This document shows positions 1 to 8,073 of a DNA stretch of 40,986 nt, piece after piece. Position 1 is the first letter of the stretch; each line of letters begins with the position of its first letter. Position numbers and translations under genes: made by a program. Below the pieces are notes generated by a model. The model was not told the origin of the DNA. It worked only from the letters and a program-made list of their open reading frames with translations, and ran no database searches. The DNA lies in NCBI GenBank assembly GCA_019347915.1, contig JAHWKL010000007.1, positions 1-40,986 on the forward strand, written 5' to 3'. Source of the stretch: Actinomycetota bacterium. Its GTDB lineage: Bacteria > Actinomycetota > Acidimicrobiia > Acidimicrobiales > CADCSY01.

Positions 1-174
1 GCTGTGTTCGACGTCATCCGTACTTGCGGCGCCTGTTATCAACACGCTCGAACGGCGAGCGACCGGGCGGGCTACGCCCAGCACCGGGAGTAGTACGCGT
101 GTTCGTTCCGGTGCGGTAGGCTTTGGGCGTGGGCGCCGGTCGGCCGGCGGACGGCTTGACCTCGGAGGAGGAAC

Positions 175-996
175 ATGCCTCAGCGTTTCAACCCCGCGCA
201 GTTCGAACGCGAACTACGGGCCGCACAACGTCGCGCACAGCAGAACCTCCAGCGCCAGGTCAACGCCTACAACCGTGAACTGGACCGGGTAAACCGCGAG
301 AACAAGCGGAGAGCCGATGACTACAACCGCAAGGTCGCCTCGCACAACCAGAAGGTCATCGACGACTACAACCGCAAGGTCGCCTCGCACAACCAGAAGG
401 TCATCGACGACTACAACCGCGACGTGGCCCGGGCGAACGCGCACAACCGCCGCGTCGATGCCCAGAATGCTGCCACGGTTTCGGAACTGAACCGACGGCT
501 CGGCTCCGCTCCCGCGCAAGGACCTCGATACACCGGAGGCGAGCAGGAACTCGCCGACCGGGTGCACTCGGCCGTGACGGCGCTCGATGACCGCGAGTAT
601 GACGCTTTCCTGGGCTATGCGCGCATCGACGGAACAGAAGTCGAGGAGGCGCTGCGAGTCGAGTTGGAGCACCTGGGCGCCGCCGTGTGGTTCGATGCCG
701 TGACCATCCACCCCGGCAAGAGCCAAGCACTACAGATGGATCGCGGTCTCCGTTCTGCCCGATGTGGCATCGCGCTGCTCACGCCGGCGTACCCGACCGG
801 ACGCTTTTGGACAGAACGGGAACTCGGCGCACTCCTCCACAAGGAGACTTTGATTCCCGTGCTCCACGGCGTCACCTTCGACGACGTGGCACAGTACAGC
901 GGCATCCTGCCCGATCTCGCTGGGTTCGAGACCAGCCGCGACAGCATCCCGACGATTGCCGAGAAGATCGCTGCAGCGATTCTTCCCCGCGGCTGA
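175..996 (+). CDS. Coiled-coil TIR domain protein
   Basis: A 273-residue protein. Residues about 8-110 are a charged Asn/Arg/Lys/Gln-rich helical region expected to form a coiled coil. Residues about 141-270 are a TIR domain: the first strand reads YDAFLGYARID, followed by a VWFDAVTI strand and a GIALLTPAY strand. The WTERE motif (W212, E216) matches the WxxxE spacing of the catalytic glutamate in NAD-cleaving TIRs, so NADase activity is plausible but inferred. The start is ATG with a strong GGAGGAGG ribosome site 3 bases upstream. The helicase gene follows directly, pointing to one operon and a likely role in phage defence, with TIR as the toxic effector and the helicase as the possible sensor. 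The coiled coil contains a perfect 45-bp tandem duplication. No membrane segment or signal peptide is seen. Confidence 0.85.
   Translation: MPQRFNPAQFERELRAAQRRAQQNLQRQVNAYNRELDRVNRENKRRADDYNRKVASHNQKVIDDYNRKVASHNQKVIDDYNRDVARANAHNRRVDAQNAATVSELNRRLGSAPAQGPRYTGGEQELADRVHSAVTALDDREYDAFLGYARIDGTEVEEALRVELEHLGAAVWFDAVTIHPGKSQALQMDRGLRSARCGIALLTPAYPTGRFWTERELGALLHKETLIPVLHGVTFDDVAQYSGILPDLAGFETSRDSIPTIAEKIAAAILPRG
319..420 (+). repeat. 45-bp perfect tandem repeat inside the TIR gene
   Basis: Two identical 45-bp units (319-363 and 364-408) are followed by the first 12 bases of a third (409-420). Each unit encodes 15 residues beginning DYNRKVASHNQ, so the repeat keeps the frame and lengthens the coiled coil by about two heptads per unit. 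The lack of any base difference between units implies recent slippage or active length variation. Confidence 0.95.
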
Positions 997-1009
997 AGTC
1001 GGTCTCGGG

Positions 1010-4009
1010 GTGGACGGCATCGAGGTCTCAGCCCTCGGAGACAACGAGCTCCGATGGCGCACCGACGGTCCAGGATCCCACGGTCCCGACCTGCTGGCGC
1101 CGGAGGCGGTGAATGCTTCGCTGTCGGCTTCGTTCCGCTTCATCGAGCAGTCGCCGTCGACGCCGGGACTTCGAGCGCCCCAGCTCGGCGCCCTCCACGC
1201 CGTCCTCGCGCACCGCTCGACTGAGTCGGACTGGCCGATCACGATCGTCATGCCGACCGGCACCGGGAAGACTGAGACGATGATGGCGGTATTCTGCCAT
1301 TCGCCCAAGCGCACGTTGGTCGTCGTGCCGTCCGACGCTCTCCGGTCCCAGACGGCGGCGAAGTTCCTGACGCTCGGGAAGCTGCCCGAGGTAGGCGCCG
1401 TCACCGGCAAGTTTCGTTGTCCGAGCGTGTTGGTCCTCCGGTCGGCACTCTCTACGGCGGAGGACGTCGACGCCTCCGTCGGCCGAGTCAACATCGTCGT
1501 AGCAACAGCGCAGGCATTGACCGGCTTCAGCGACGTCGCAAAGGCACGGCTGGTGGAGCTCTGCGACCGGCTGTTCGTCGACGAGGCACACCACGTCGCG
1601 GCTCGAACCTGGCGGGAGATCGCGAACGCCTTCGGGAGCAAGGAGGTGGTGCAGTTCACCGCAACGCCGTACCGCGAAGACGGCCAGCACCTCGACGGCA
1701 CCATCGCCTACGCTTACCCCCTCCGGCTGGCACAGAAGAACAACCTCTTCGCCCGCATCAACTACCGGTCGGTGGTTGACCTGGCCGATCCCGACCGCTC
1801 CGTGGCCGTGGCCGCGATCGCCCAGCTGCGCGCCGACCTCGACCATGGCCTGGATCACCTACTGATGGCCCGAGTCTCCTCGATCGCTCGGTCCAGGGAG
1901 GTCGTCAAGCTCTACGGGGAGCTCGCGCCGGATCTAGCGCCGGTGCGCCTCGACACCGGCGTCGCCGACTCGGTCCGGGCTAAGCGCAAAGCAGCGCTTA
2001 TCGCTGGCGAGAGCAAGATTGTTGTTTGCGTGAACATGCTCGGCGAGGGCTTTGACCTGCCGGAGTTAAAGGTTGCGGCGATCCATGATCCCCAGAAGAG
2101 TCTTGCGGTCACGCTGCAGTTCATCGGGCGGTTCACGCGCGTTGGCGATGAGCGTCTGGGCGAAGCATCGGCGTTCGTGCCCCTCCAGGTCGCCGGGATC
2201 GACCACCGATTGCGGAAGCTCTATGGGGAGGACTCCGATTGGAACGAGGTGATCGAGGACCTGACCGAACATGCCGTCGGCCGGGAGCAGGAACGGTCCG
2301 ATTTTGAGAAGAGTTTTTCGTCGTTGCCTCGTGAAGTAGCGATCCGCAGCATCCACCCGAAGATGAGCACCGTCACCTACCGATCCTCCGCCGACCTCGA
2401 TTGGGATCCAGAGAGCATCTACGACCTGTTTGAGAACCGTCTCCTCACCACCAAGCTGGGTATCAACAACCTCGACAAGGTTGTCTGGTGGGTCTCCGAG
2501 GAAGTCATCCCGGTGCGATGGGGCGACTTCTCGAGCTTCAACGAGCTTGTCCACCACCTTTACGTCGTTCACGTCGATACGCAGGCCGGGTTCCTATACG
2601 TCAACAGCACCAACAACGACTCTCTCCACGACGACATCGCTCAGGCGATCGGGGGGGCGGCGGCCTTCCTGGTGCGCGGCGAGACGGTGTACCGGATCCT
2701 TTCCCGGGTGGCGCGGCGGGTTCCAACGAACGTGGGGCTTCTCGACGCTGTCAGCCGAACGCGGCGGTTCTCGATGCACGTCGGACAGGACGTCCTCGCC
2801 GCTTGGCGGGGCGAAGGCGGAACGAAGATGAAGACGAACATCTTCGCCCACGGATTCGCCGACGGTCGAGCCGTGAGCTTTGGCGCGTCACGCAAGGGGC
2901 GCGTCTGGAGTCATCAGGAAGCCACAGACATCGACGACTGGGTGCGGTGGGCACGCCAAATCGGCCCGGTGATCGCCGACGAGGCGATCGATCTCGGGTC
3001 AGTGATGTCGGGGTTCCTTCTCCCCGAACCAGCGACCGAACGGCCGCCGTATGTGCCGCTCGCGATCGAGTGGCCCCACGAACTCGTCGCCACGCTGAGC
3101 GAAACTCGGCGGGTCTCCTACCGCGGGCAGGACTTTTCCCTGTTGGACACTGAGCTACGGCTCAGCAGCCACACCTCCTCGGGACCCCTTCGATTTCAGG
3201 TTGTGACCACCGACTGGTCGCTCGAGTTCCAGTACGTCTTTGACAAGGAGGAGCCGCCCAGGATTCTGCCCGTCGCCGGGGACGCTCGAGTCGAAACGCC
3301 GCAAGGCGTCACGAGCCTCGCGGCCTTCCTGACCCAACACGGCCTTCTCGTCACCTTCGAGGACGAGATGGTTCTCGTCGAGCAAGGCTTCATGCTGCGA
3401 CCCGACCGCGAACGCCGACTCATGCCGATCAGCGCCATCGAAGTATTCAACTGGGACGGCATCGACATCAGGCGTGAGTCCCAAGGGCAGACACGCGACT
3501 CGACCACCGTGCAGTACCGAACGATCGAGGCGCTCGTTGCAGAGGCTGACTGGGAGATCGTCGTCGATGACGACGGAACGGGCGAGCTTGCCGACATCGT
3601 CTTGATGCGACGAGGGGACGACGACCTTGAGCTCTTGCTCGTGCACTGCAAGTACTCCTCTCAGCCGAACGCGGGCGCACGGATCGGCGATCTCTACGAC
3701 GTCTGCGGGCAGGCGATGAAGATGAACCGAGCCAAGTCCGTGCCCGAACTGCTCACACGACGCCTGCTCCGACGAGAGACCAACCGCCAGGCTAAGGGAA
3801 CCTCTGGTCTGATCGTGGGAAGCATGGACGCTTTCGCGACCGTCGTTCGCGAAGCGCGGTACCGACGGCTGCGTGCAACGGTTGTCATCGTCCAGCCCGG
3901 CATGTCAAAGGCAGCGGTGACCGAAGACATGAGGGCGCTGCTCGGTGGGACGGAGCGCTTCCTGGAGGACACCTTCGGCATGAAGCTGCGCGTTATCGGG
4001 CACGTCTAG
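1010..4009 (+). CDS. SF2 (DEAH) helicase with C-terminal PD-(D/E)XK-like nuclease signature
   Basis: A large ATP-dependent nucleic-acid translocase. With the GTG at 1010 as residue 1 (999 residues), Walker A MPTGTGKT is at 81-88, DEAH at 191-194, motif III FTATPYR near 216-222, and an arginine-finger motif VI (QFIGRFTRVG) closes the second RecA domain. The last ~150 residues contain ADIVLMRR followed by LLLVHCKYS (D862, K881). That is the D...(x)CK layout of restriction-endonuclease-like folds, with a helix-borne Glu upstream in IEALVAEADW. The middle ~400 residues are unrecognised. The start is uncertain: a TTG at 956 would overlap the TIR gene by 41 bases, while the GTG at 1010 lies 13 bases after the TIR stop; neither has a good ribosome site. 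Gene order suggests co-expression with the TIR protein. DNA-sensing defence helicase is an inference. Confidence 0.85.
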   Translation: MDGIEVSALGDNELRWRTDGPGSHGPDLLAPEAVNASLSASFRFIEQSPSTPGLRAPQLGALHAVLAHRSTESDWPITIVMPTGTGKTETMMAVFCHSPKRTLVVVPSDALRSQTAAKFLTLGKLPEVGAVTGKFRCPSVLVLRSALSTAEDVDASVGRVNIVVATAQALTGFSDVAKARLVELCDRLFVDEAHHVAARTWREIANAFGSKEVVQFTATPYREDGQHLDGTIAYAYPLRLAQKNNLFARINYRSVVDLADPDRSVAVAAIAQLRADLDHGLDHLLMARVSSIARSREVVKLYGELAPDLAPVRLDTGVADSVRAKRKAALIAGESKIVVCVNMLGEGFDLPELKVAAIHDPQKSLAVTLQFIGRFTRVGDERLGEASAFVPLQVAGIDHRLRKLYGEDSDWNEVIEDLTEHAVGREQERSDFEKSFSSLPREVAIRSIHPKMSTVTYRSSADLDWDPESIYDLFENRLLTTKLGINNLDKVVWWVSEEVIPVRWGDFSSFNELVHHLYVVHVDTQAGFLYVNSTNNDSLHDDIAQAIGGAAAFLVRGETVYRILSRVARRVPTNVGLLDAVSRTRRFSMHVGQDVLAAWRGEGGTKMKTNIFAHGFADGRAVSFGASRKGRVWSHQEATDIDDWVRWARQIGPVIADEAIDLGSVMSGFLLPEPATERPPYVPLAIEWPHELVATLSETRRVSYRGQDFSLLDTELRLSSHTSSGPLRFQVVTTDWSLEFQYVFDKEEPPRILPVAGDARVETPQGVTSLAAFLTQHGLLVTFEDEMVLVEQGFMLRPDRERRLMPISAIEVFNWDGIDIRRESQGQTRDSTTVQYRTIEALVAEADWEIVVDDDGTGELADIVLMRRGDDDLELLLVHCKYSSQPNAGARIGDLYDVCGQAMKMNRAKSVPELLTRRLLRRETNRQAKGTSGLIVGSMDAFATVVREARYRRLRATVVIVQPGMSKAAVTEDMRALLGGTERFLEDTFGMKLRVIGHV

Positions 4010-4027
4010 GTGCTCCGCTCGTAGTTC

Positions 4028-4060
4028 GCCCCCTGTCGCGTCAGGCGCGACTTGCGGGGC
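4028..4060 (+). terminator. Candidate hairpin terminator after the helicase gene
   Basis: Nested inverted repeats begin 18 bases after the helicase stop. The outer arms are GCCCC (4028-4032) and GGGGC (4056-4060). The inner arms are GTCGCG (4035-4040) and CGCGAC (4046-4051), with a 5-base loop. There is no T-run, as is common for high-GC actinobacteria. Confidence 0.4.
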
Positions 4061-4075
4061 AAGTCGATCCGGTTC

Positions 4076-4381
4076 TTATCTTACCGGGGGGCGATGTCCC
4101 GCGGCGCTTGCTCCAAGTGCCGACCTCACAGTCGGCATCGGGCAGCGCCACAGGCGCTTGGCCCACACCAGCACCACGTCCCGCCCGGAGATGGCCAGGT
4201 CGCGCACCTTGACCGGGCGCCGGCCATGGCCGACCGCCCGGGTTCTACACGAGCTGCAGCCGACCACCTCGGCGGTCGTCTCCACGTGCAGCCAGATCTC
4301 GCCGTCCACTTCGAGTTGGGCGCCGACCACGAACCCGGGCATGCCGAGCAACGCGTTGGCGCCCTCGCTACGGTGCTTCAC
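4076..4381 (-). pseudogene. ISL3-family transposase, N-terminal remnant
   Basis: The frame starts with a GTG at 4381 and reads LLGMPGFVVG, then a zinc-finger-like CSSC, then RPVKVRDL and LVWAKRLWRCP. This is the start of ISL3-type transposases, where a CxxC...RCP module precedes the DDE catalytic domain. The similarity stops just after RCP and the catalytic part is missing, so this is a decayed IS fragment. It lies between the TIR-helicase unit and the flavoprotein cassette and marks past insertion activity. The 4382-4598 stretch beside it shows no gene. Confidence 0.6.
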
Positions 4382-4598
4382 CGTCAGGGGCCTCCTGTTC
4401 TGCAGCCGTCGAACAGCCGCAGAATGGCGAGGCCCTTGGCCTTGGCGGTGGATCTATGACCGGGGGTCCGGCCTCACCCCGCCCCACGCTTCATCGCGTA
4501 GAGCCGGTTTGCGGCGAGTTCGCTCCCCTGAAGGGTGGTAGACACTCCTTTGGGAAGCCACCTAGCACCCGTGCCTGATCTCAAGCGTAGAAGCCAGC

Positions 4599-5135
4599 CT
4601 ACGATGTCCTTCTTCGGAGCTGACGGCATGTTGTGCGGATGAACTCTTCGTCGAGCTGCGATTCGGAATGCCGCATTGACGATAGGAGATACATCACTCG
4701 CTCTTCCTCGACAACAAGAAGAGGATCCTGACCGCCAGTCCGGGCGGCGTCCGTGCCTCTGCCCTCGACTCCTTTGACGCTCTGCGCTAGTTTACGGCGT
4801 GCCTCTGTCGCCCCTTGCACACCGTACTCGGGGAGACAGAGATCAAAATATTCCTTCAGTAGGCTCTCGACGGCGCTGGTTCCGTGAATCGCAATGGCCG
4901 CTTTGGCGCACTCGCGGTATCGACGCGCACGAAGGACCTTGGACCGTTGCTCGATCCGCTCAATAATCTCATCCTGCACCGCGTTTGACGCAGAGAAAAC
5001 CACCTCAACCCGGGCAGCACCTTTGGAAAGGAGCCCGGTTACGAAGTCACGGATTGGTCTGTTATTCTCGCCATTTGGTGGCCCGGGCACCGACAGCAAG
5101 AATGCCCACAACTGCGGCCCGCGGAGGCTGTTCAT
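4599..5135 (-). CDS. Hypothetical protein, last gene of the flavoprotein cassette
   Basis: A protein of about 178 residues of unknown family, predicted soluble. A central helical stretch (DEIIERIEQRSKVLRARRYR) is followed by further helices and a charged C-terminus ending RRRTS. The ATG at 5135 is preceded by GGAG nine bases upstream, which supports the start. A TTG sits immediately before it. The first 74 bases overlap the 3' end of the upstream two-TM gene in another frame. The overlap is either genuine coupling or the mark of a single membrane-anchored protein split by a frameshift. Base composition is clearly less GC-rich than in the rest of the window. No function can be assigned. Confidence 0.6.
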   Translation of the reverse strand: MNSLRGPQLWAFLLSVPGPPNGENNRPIRDFVTGLLSKGAARVEVVFSASNAVQDEIIERIEQRSKVLRARRYRECAKAAIAIHGTSAVESLLKEYFDLCLPEYGVQGATEARRKLAQSVKGVEGRGTDAARTGGQDPLLVVEEERVMYLLSSMRHSESQLDEEFIRTTCRQLRRRTS

Positions 5136-5304
5136 CAACCCAGACTCCAGCTAGTGCATATACAGCCAAGCCCGCCAACGCAGCAACAGCGAGGAGCAGG
5201 AACAACAAGAAGACGGTCATAGGGGACCATTCCGGCCGCCGGACAACCACAACTTCGAAGAGCGCGACGGTGGCAGCGATACCCGCCGCGGTTGCCGCCC
5301 ACAC
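5062..5304 (-). CDS. Small two-transmembrane protein
   Basis: An 80-residue protein with two hydrophobic segments, roughly residues 3-21 and 28-53, and a short polar tail. The GTG start at 5304 shares its G with the TAG stop of the upstream flavoprotein gene (TAGTG), a typical translational coupling. Small two-TM proteins next to cytosolic sensor or enzyme genes are often membrane effectors or anchors; that role is an inference from size and context. Its 3' end overlaps the next gene by 74 bases. It could instead be the membrane anchor of that gene's product after a frameshift. Confidence 0.6.
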   Translation of the reverse strand: MWAATAAGIAATVALFEVVVVRRPEWSPMTVFLLFLLLAVAALAGLAVYALAGVWVDEQPPRAAVVGILAVGARATKWRE

Positions 5305-6953
5305 TACCTACAAGCGCCCTTCGGCGCGCGCGAATACCAGATCTCGCCAGCGTGCCAACGTGACTGAACGAGACCGGCATCCTCAAGACGCCTCAGGGCG
5401 GTGTTTACTGCGAGCGGAACTGCTCCTATGTTGGCAGCGAGCTCGTACCGGCTTGCCCCCCACCTCGTGCGATTGAGACTCATCAAGAGGATGCGTTCGA
5501 CACTCCGCAGTGTCGACTCCTCGGGCGGCGGCGCTGATGGCAGTGTGTCGCCAAGCTCTCGGACACAGTCCAAGGCTAGGAAGGGATTCGCGAAAGAGCC
5601 GCTGGCGCTTTGTACAGCGTCGGCGCCCATTGCGTAGAGCTCTTCGAACGACCTCGGCGAAGTGACACCGCCCATACCGATAATGTCAAAGGACAATCGT
5701 AATTCAGCACGAACCTGGGTGACGTCAGATACAAACTGTTTCGCGTCGTTCCGAATAGCGATGCCGGAAACCCCGGCTTCGCGCCGGCCAGGGAATACAG
5801 GAGTTTCCGTCCCAGGGTACAAGACGGGCCGCTGAAGCGTGTTGATACCAGAGACACCGTCGAGGAGCTCTCCGACGGCGACCAGCAGATTGCGCGTGAA
5901 TGAGTGCGGCATGTACGCTAGCTTCGCGACGAGTTGTGTCTCCGGCCGTAGCTGCTTCCGCACCTCTCTAACGATGTCCGCGGTAGTACGGGTATCGCGG
6001 CAAAGCGGAGGCTGAACCTCGGCCTCGACGAGTTTGTTCGGGCATGAGAGGTTGAGCTCGATGATTGGAGCGCCGGCTTCCTCGGCGAGCTTGGCAACGT
6101 TCACGAAATCGTCTTGGAGTGCAGTATCTGGTTCGGCGGCGCTGTACAGATCGCCCATGACGCTGACAATAAGCAGCTGGTCATCGTGCACGACGTGCAG
6201 CGCCTCTCGGATATCTGGTTGCCAGATGTCAGGCGACGCGGACGGAACACCAAACGAATTCGCTGTAGTGACCCGGTCATCCCCCGGAGGCACCCACTCG
6301 GTCGGGTCCGCATAGACTGGTTCAGGGTGTTCCTCGACCGAGAACGGCTCGGTGACGCTGGGCACGAATACCCAATGCGGCAGCTCAACGTTGCCTTCAT
6401 ACTGTCGGCTACGGACGGTTTTGTACGTAAGCACGTTGAAGCCGTTGCGACTGAAGTACCAGATCCACCAGGAATTCGCCGTCAAGACCGAGGCTGGGAC
6501 GCCGATCGGAAAGCCTACCTGGCGACCGAGTACGACCCATCGGCGATCTGGCGCTCTTGGTCTCTCAAAGAAGACAAGTGGGCCCAAGGGGCTACGAGAG
6601 TTCTGGAAGTAATCCTTGATTATGCTGTAGGCCGGGAACTGTAGATAGTAGCTAGCCAAAAGCCGTTCTTCGCCGGCGAAGTACAGCAAATCCACGAACG
6701 CACGCAATCCGTCAACTGGAGCGACGGCGTCACTGTTCCGAACGGCTCGTTCGACAGCGTCTCGGCGGTCGCGGTCCTTGACGACTGCCCTGTACCGCTC
6801 CAGTGGGGAGGGTAGCCCGGCGCGGGTCATATTCTGACGAACGCGGTTGAACTCGGAGCGAATCTTATCGTACATAGCTGCCTCTCGGTCGGGGCCAACC
6901 AACCCGATGGGAGACCGATCCGCAAGGTCGCGGGTGATGAGGAGGTCAGACAT
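5304..6953 (-). CDS. Dihydroorotate-dehydrogenase-like flavoprotein fused to a C-terminal winged helix
   Basis: A protein of about 549 residues. The N-terminal ~140 residues are unrecognised. A DHOD-type FMN-binding TIM barrel then runs from about 140 to 470: GFPIGVPASVLT and TYKTVRS (FMN contacts), ELNLSCPN near 299-306, LVAKLAYM near 343, and GMGGVTSPRSFEEL near 426-440 (phosphate-binding strand). Residues ~492-542 form a winged helix ending in RRLEDAGLVQSRW. Pyrimidine DHODs have no such DNA-binding tail and are normally ~320-370 residues, so this is not an ordinary PyrD. It may act on another dihydropyrimidine or couple redox state to DNA binding. The ATG at 6953 is preferred because the frame upstream is compositionally poor; no clear ribosome site is seen. 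It heads a three-gene unit with the two-TM protein and the unknown protein. Confidence 0.75.
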   Translation of the reverse strand: MSDLLITRDLADRSPIGLVGPDREAAMYDKIRSEFNRVRQNMTRAGLPSPLERYRAVVKDRDRRDAVERAVRNSDAVAPVDGLRAFVDLLYFAGEERLLASYYLQFPAYSIIKDYFQNSRSPLGPLVFFERPRAPDRRWVVLGRQVGFPIGVPASVLTANSWWIWYFSRNGFNVLTYKTVRSRQYEGNVELPHWVFVPSVTEPFSVEEHPEPVYADPTEWVPPGDDRVTTANSFGVPSASPDIWQPDIREALHVVHDDQLLIVSVMGDLYSAAEPDTALQDDFVNVAKLAEEAGAPIIELNLSCPNKLVEAEVQPPLCRDTRTTADIVREVRKQLRPETQLVAKLAYMPHSFTRNLLVAVGELLDGVSGINTLQRPVLYPGTETPVFPGRREAGVSGIAIRNDAKQFVSDVTQVRAELRLSFDIIGMGGVTSPRSFEELYAMGADAVQSASGSFANPFLALDCVRELGDTLPSAPPPEESTLRSVERILLMSLNRTRWGASRYELAANIGAVPLAVNTALRRLEDAGLVQSRWHAGEIWYSRAPKGACR

Positions 6954-7311
6954 TGAGGTGTGTCGTGGGGTTGAGGGACGGCACCCGCAGCTGAGGATGA
7001 CCTGTGAGCGCGCTGCCCGCCGACTGAATCCGTGGTAGGCGCATCTCCCAAGCGACTTGGTCATCGTACACGGCGTGCCCGTGCCTCCGGCACAGCCGAG
7101 CGCCTTCGCCATTCAGCCCACTCCCATGCACGTTGTCGCCTCCCTGGTGGACCCGGCTTCGGATGGCTCAAGGTCAACTAGTGCTGCACTAGTTGTGCGT
7201 CGTAGTTACACCGATGTGATACTACACGACGAGTTGGAGAGGCTGGGGTACCAATCGTCCTCCCACGCCCAACAAATCGCTGAGGGGCTGCTCCGGCGGT
7301 AGCGTTTCGTT
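6954..7311. other. Gene-free divergent intergenic region
   Basis: 358 bases between the flavoprotein cassette (minus) and the HTH gene (plus), so promoters for both should lie here. The clearest element is the 21-base palindrome listed separately. A short plus-strand frame ending at 7302 is not convincing. A TAGCGT hexamer (7300-7305) fits a -10 of the TAnnnT type. It would place the transcript start at or next to the GTG at 7312, giving a leaderless message. Confidence 0.4.
7175..7195. promoter_or_regulatory. Perfect palindrome, candidate operator
   Basis: Nine-base arms CAACTAGTG (7175-7183) and CACTAGTTG (7187-7195) flank a CTG centre. It lies in the divergent intergenic region about 117 bases upstream of the HTH gene. 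Spacing and symmetry fit a dimeric repressor site. Autoregulation by the downstream HTH protein, or binding by the winged helix of the flavoprotein, are both open. Confidence 0.5.
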
Positions 7312-7713
7312 GTGGCGAGTGAGCCCCTCAGCGGCGAACGGTACAGCCTTCGCGAGGCCGCCGCCCTGCTTGGCATCACTCCGGAGGGTGTGAAGAAGCG
7401 GATCCGCTCGAGCGGCCTCAAGCACTTGACGGGGGGAGAGTCAGATGGCCAGTGGTGGGTCGATCGGGGTGACGTTGAGGACGCCAGAGCCGCACTCCTC
7501 GACTCCCTACGTGCGGTCGACGCCCGCCCCGGCTTCGCCTCGACCACTGAACGTCCGCAGGACGAGGAGGCGGAGACGCTACGTGCCGACGCAGAGAAGC
7601 TACGAGCCGCCCTGCACGCAATGGTCATCGCCGCCGGGGATCTGCAGAACGCCGATCGTGCTCACTTGGATGCGCTCCGGCAGTTCGTCGTTCCTTCGAC
7701 ACCAAACGACTGA
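7312..7713 (+). CDS. Small HTH DNA-binding protein with C-terminal coiled coil
   Basis: A 133-residue protein. Residues ~10-40 (YSLREAAALLGITPEGVKKR) form a MerR/excisionase-like helix-turn-helix used by mobile-element accessory proteins. The WWVDRGDVEDA stretch completes the winged part. Residues ~80-115 are an acidic/basic coiled coil suited to dimerisation. The GTG start at 7312 has no ribosome site, and leaderless expression is possible. The family usually serves as excisionase, replication or regulatory factor in actinobacterial integrated elements. Its position in an accessory stretch upstream of an integrase fits this, but the exact role is unknown. Confidence 0.7.
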   Translation: MASEPLSGERYSLREAAALLGITPEGVKKRIRSSGLKHLTGGESDGQWWVDRGDVEDARAALLDSLRAVDARPGFASTTERPQDEEAETLRADAEKLRAALHAMVIAAGDLQNADRAHLDALRQFVVPSTPND

Positions 7714-8039
7714 CGCTCGGTCGCCTTGTTGCCTAGCTTGGCCGTTGGATCTTGCAGTCAGGGCGTCATCGACTGTGTCCCCACTCGGACGCCTGGCCAT
7801 CGTTGCTGCGATTCCATCCCGCGTTTATCCCGCGTCCGCTGCTCAACACAGCCGTCCGTCCTCGTCCGGGAAAACCCGCTGACCAGGACTTTGGGTCCGG
7901 GGGCGTCCGTCAACGTCCGTATGAAGAGCATTCGGGACGCTGAGGCGCTTGCCGAGACCTTTTGCTGACAGGTAGGTCTTGCGCACTGAACTCACCAACC
8001 TTCCCATGCTCGGTGCGGTGCCCCGGGGAAGCGTCGGCT
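7714..8039. other. Gene-free stretch
   Basis: 326 bases between the HTH gene and the RNase H-fold/kinase pair. Open frames on both strands lack family resemblance, consistent codon use or ribosome sites. I see no RNA gene or insertion sequence here. Confidence 0.4.
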
Positions 8040-8055
8040 TCACCGGAACCGGTGA
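8040..8055. promoter_or_regulatory. Perfect palindrome upstream of the RNase H-fold/kinase operon
   Basis: Arms TCACCGG (8040-8046) and CCGGTGA (8049-8055) flank AA. The element ends 18 bases before the first gene, close enough to overlap the promoter or transcript start. It is best read as an operator. Confidence 0.45.
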
Positions 8056-8073
8056 GACTCACGCCGCGGCACA

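Noticed and set aside
7057-7302. 81-codon plus-strand frame before the HTH gene
   Set aside because: The composition is irregular, it runs through the palindrome and the divergent promoter zone, and there is no ribosome site or recognisable domain. Its last ~30 residues look protein-like but are not enough.
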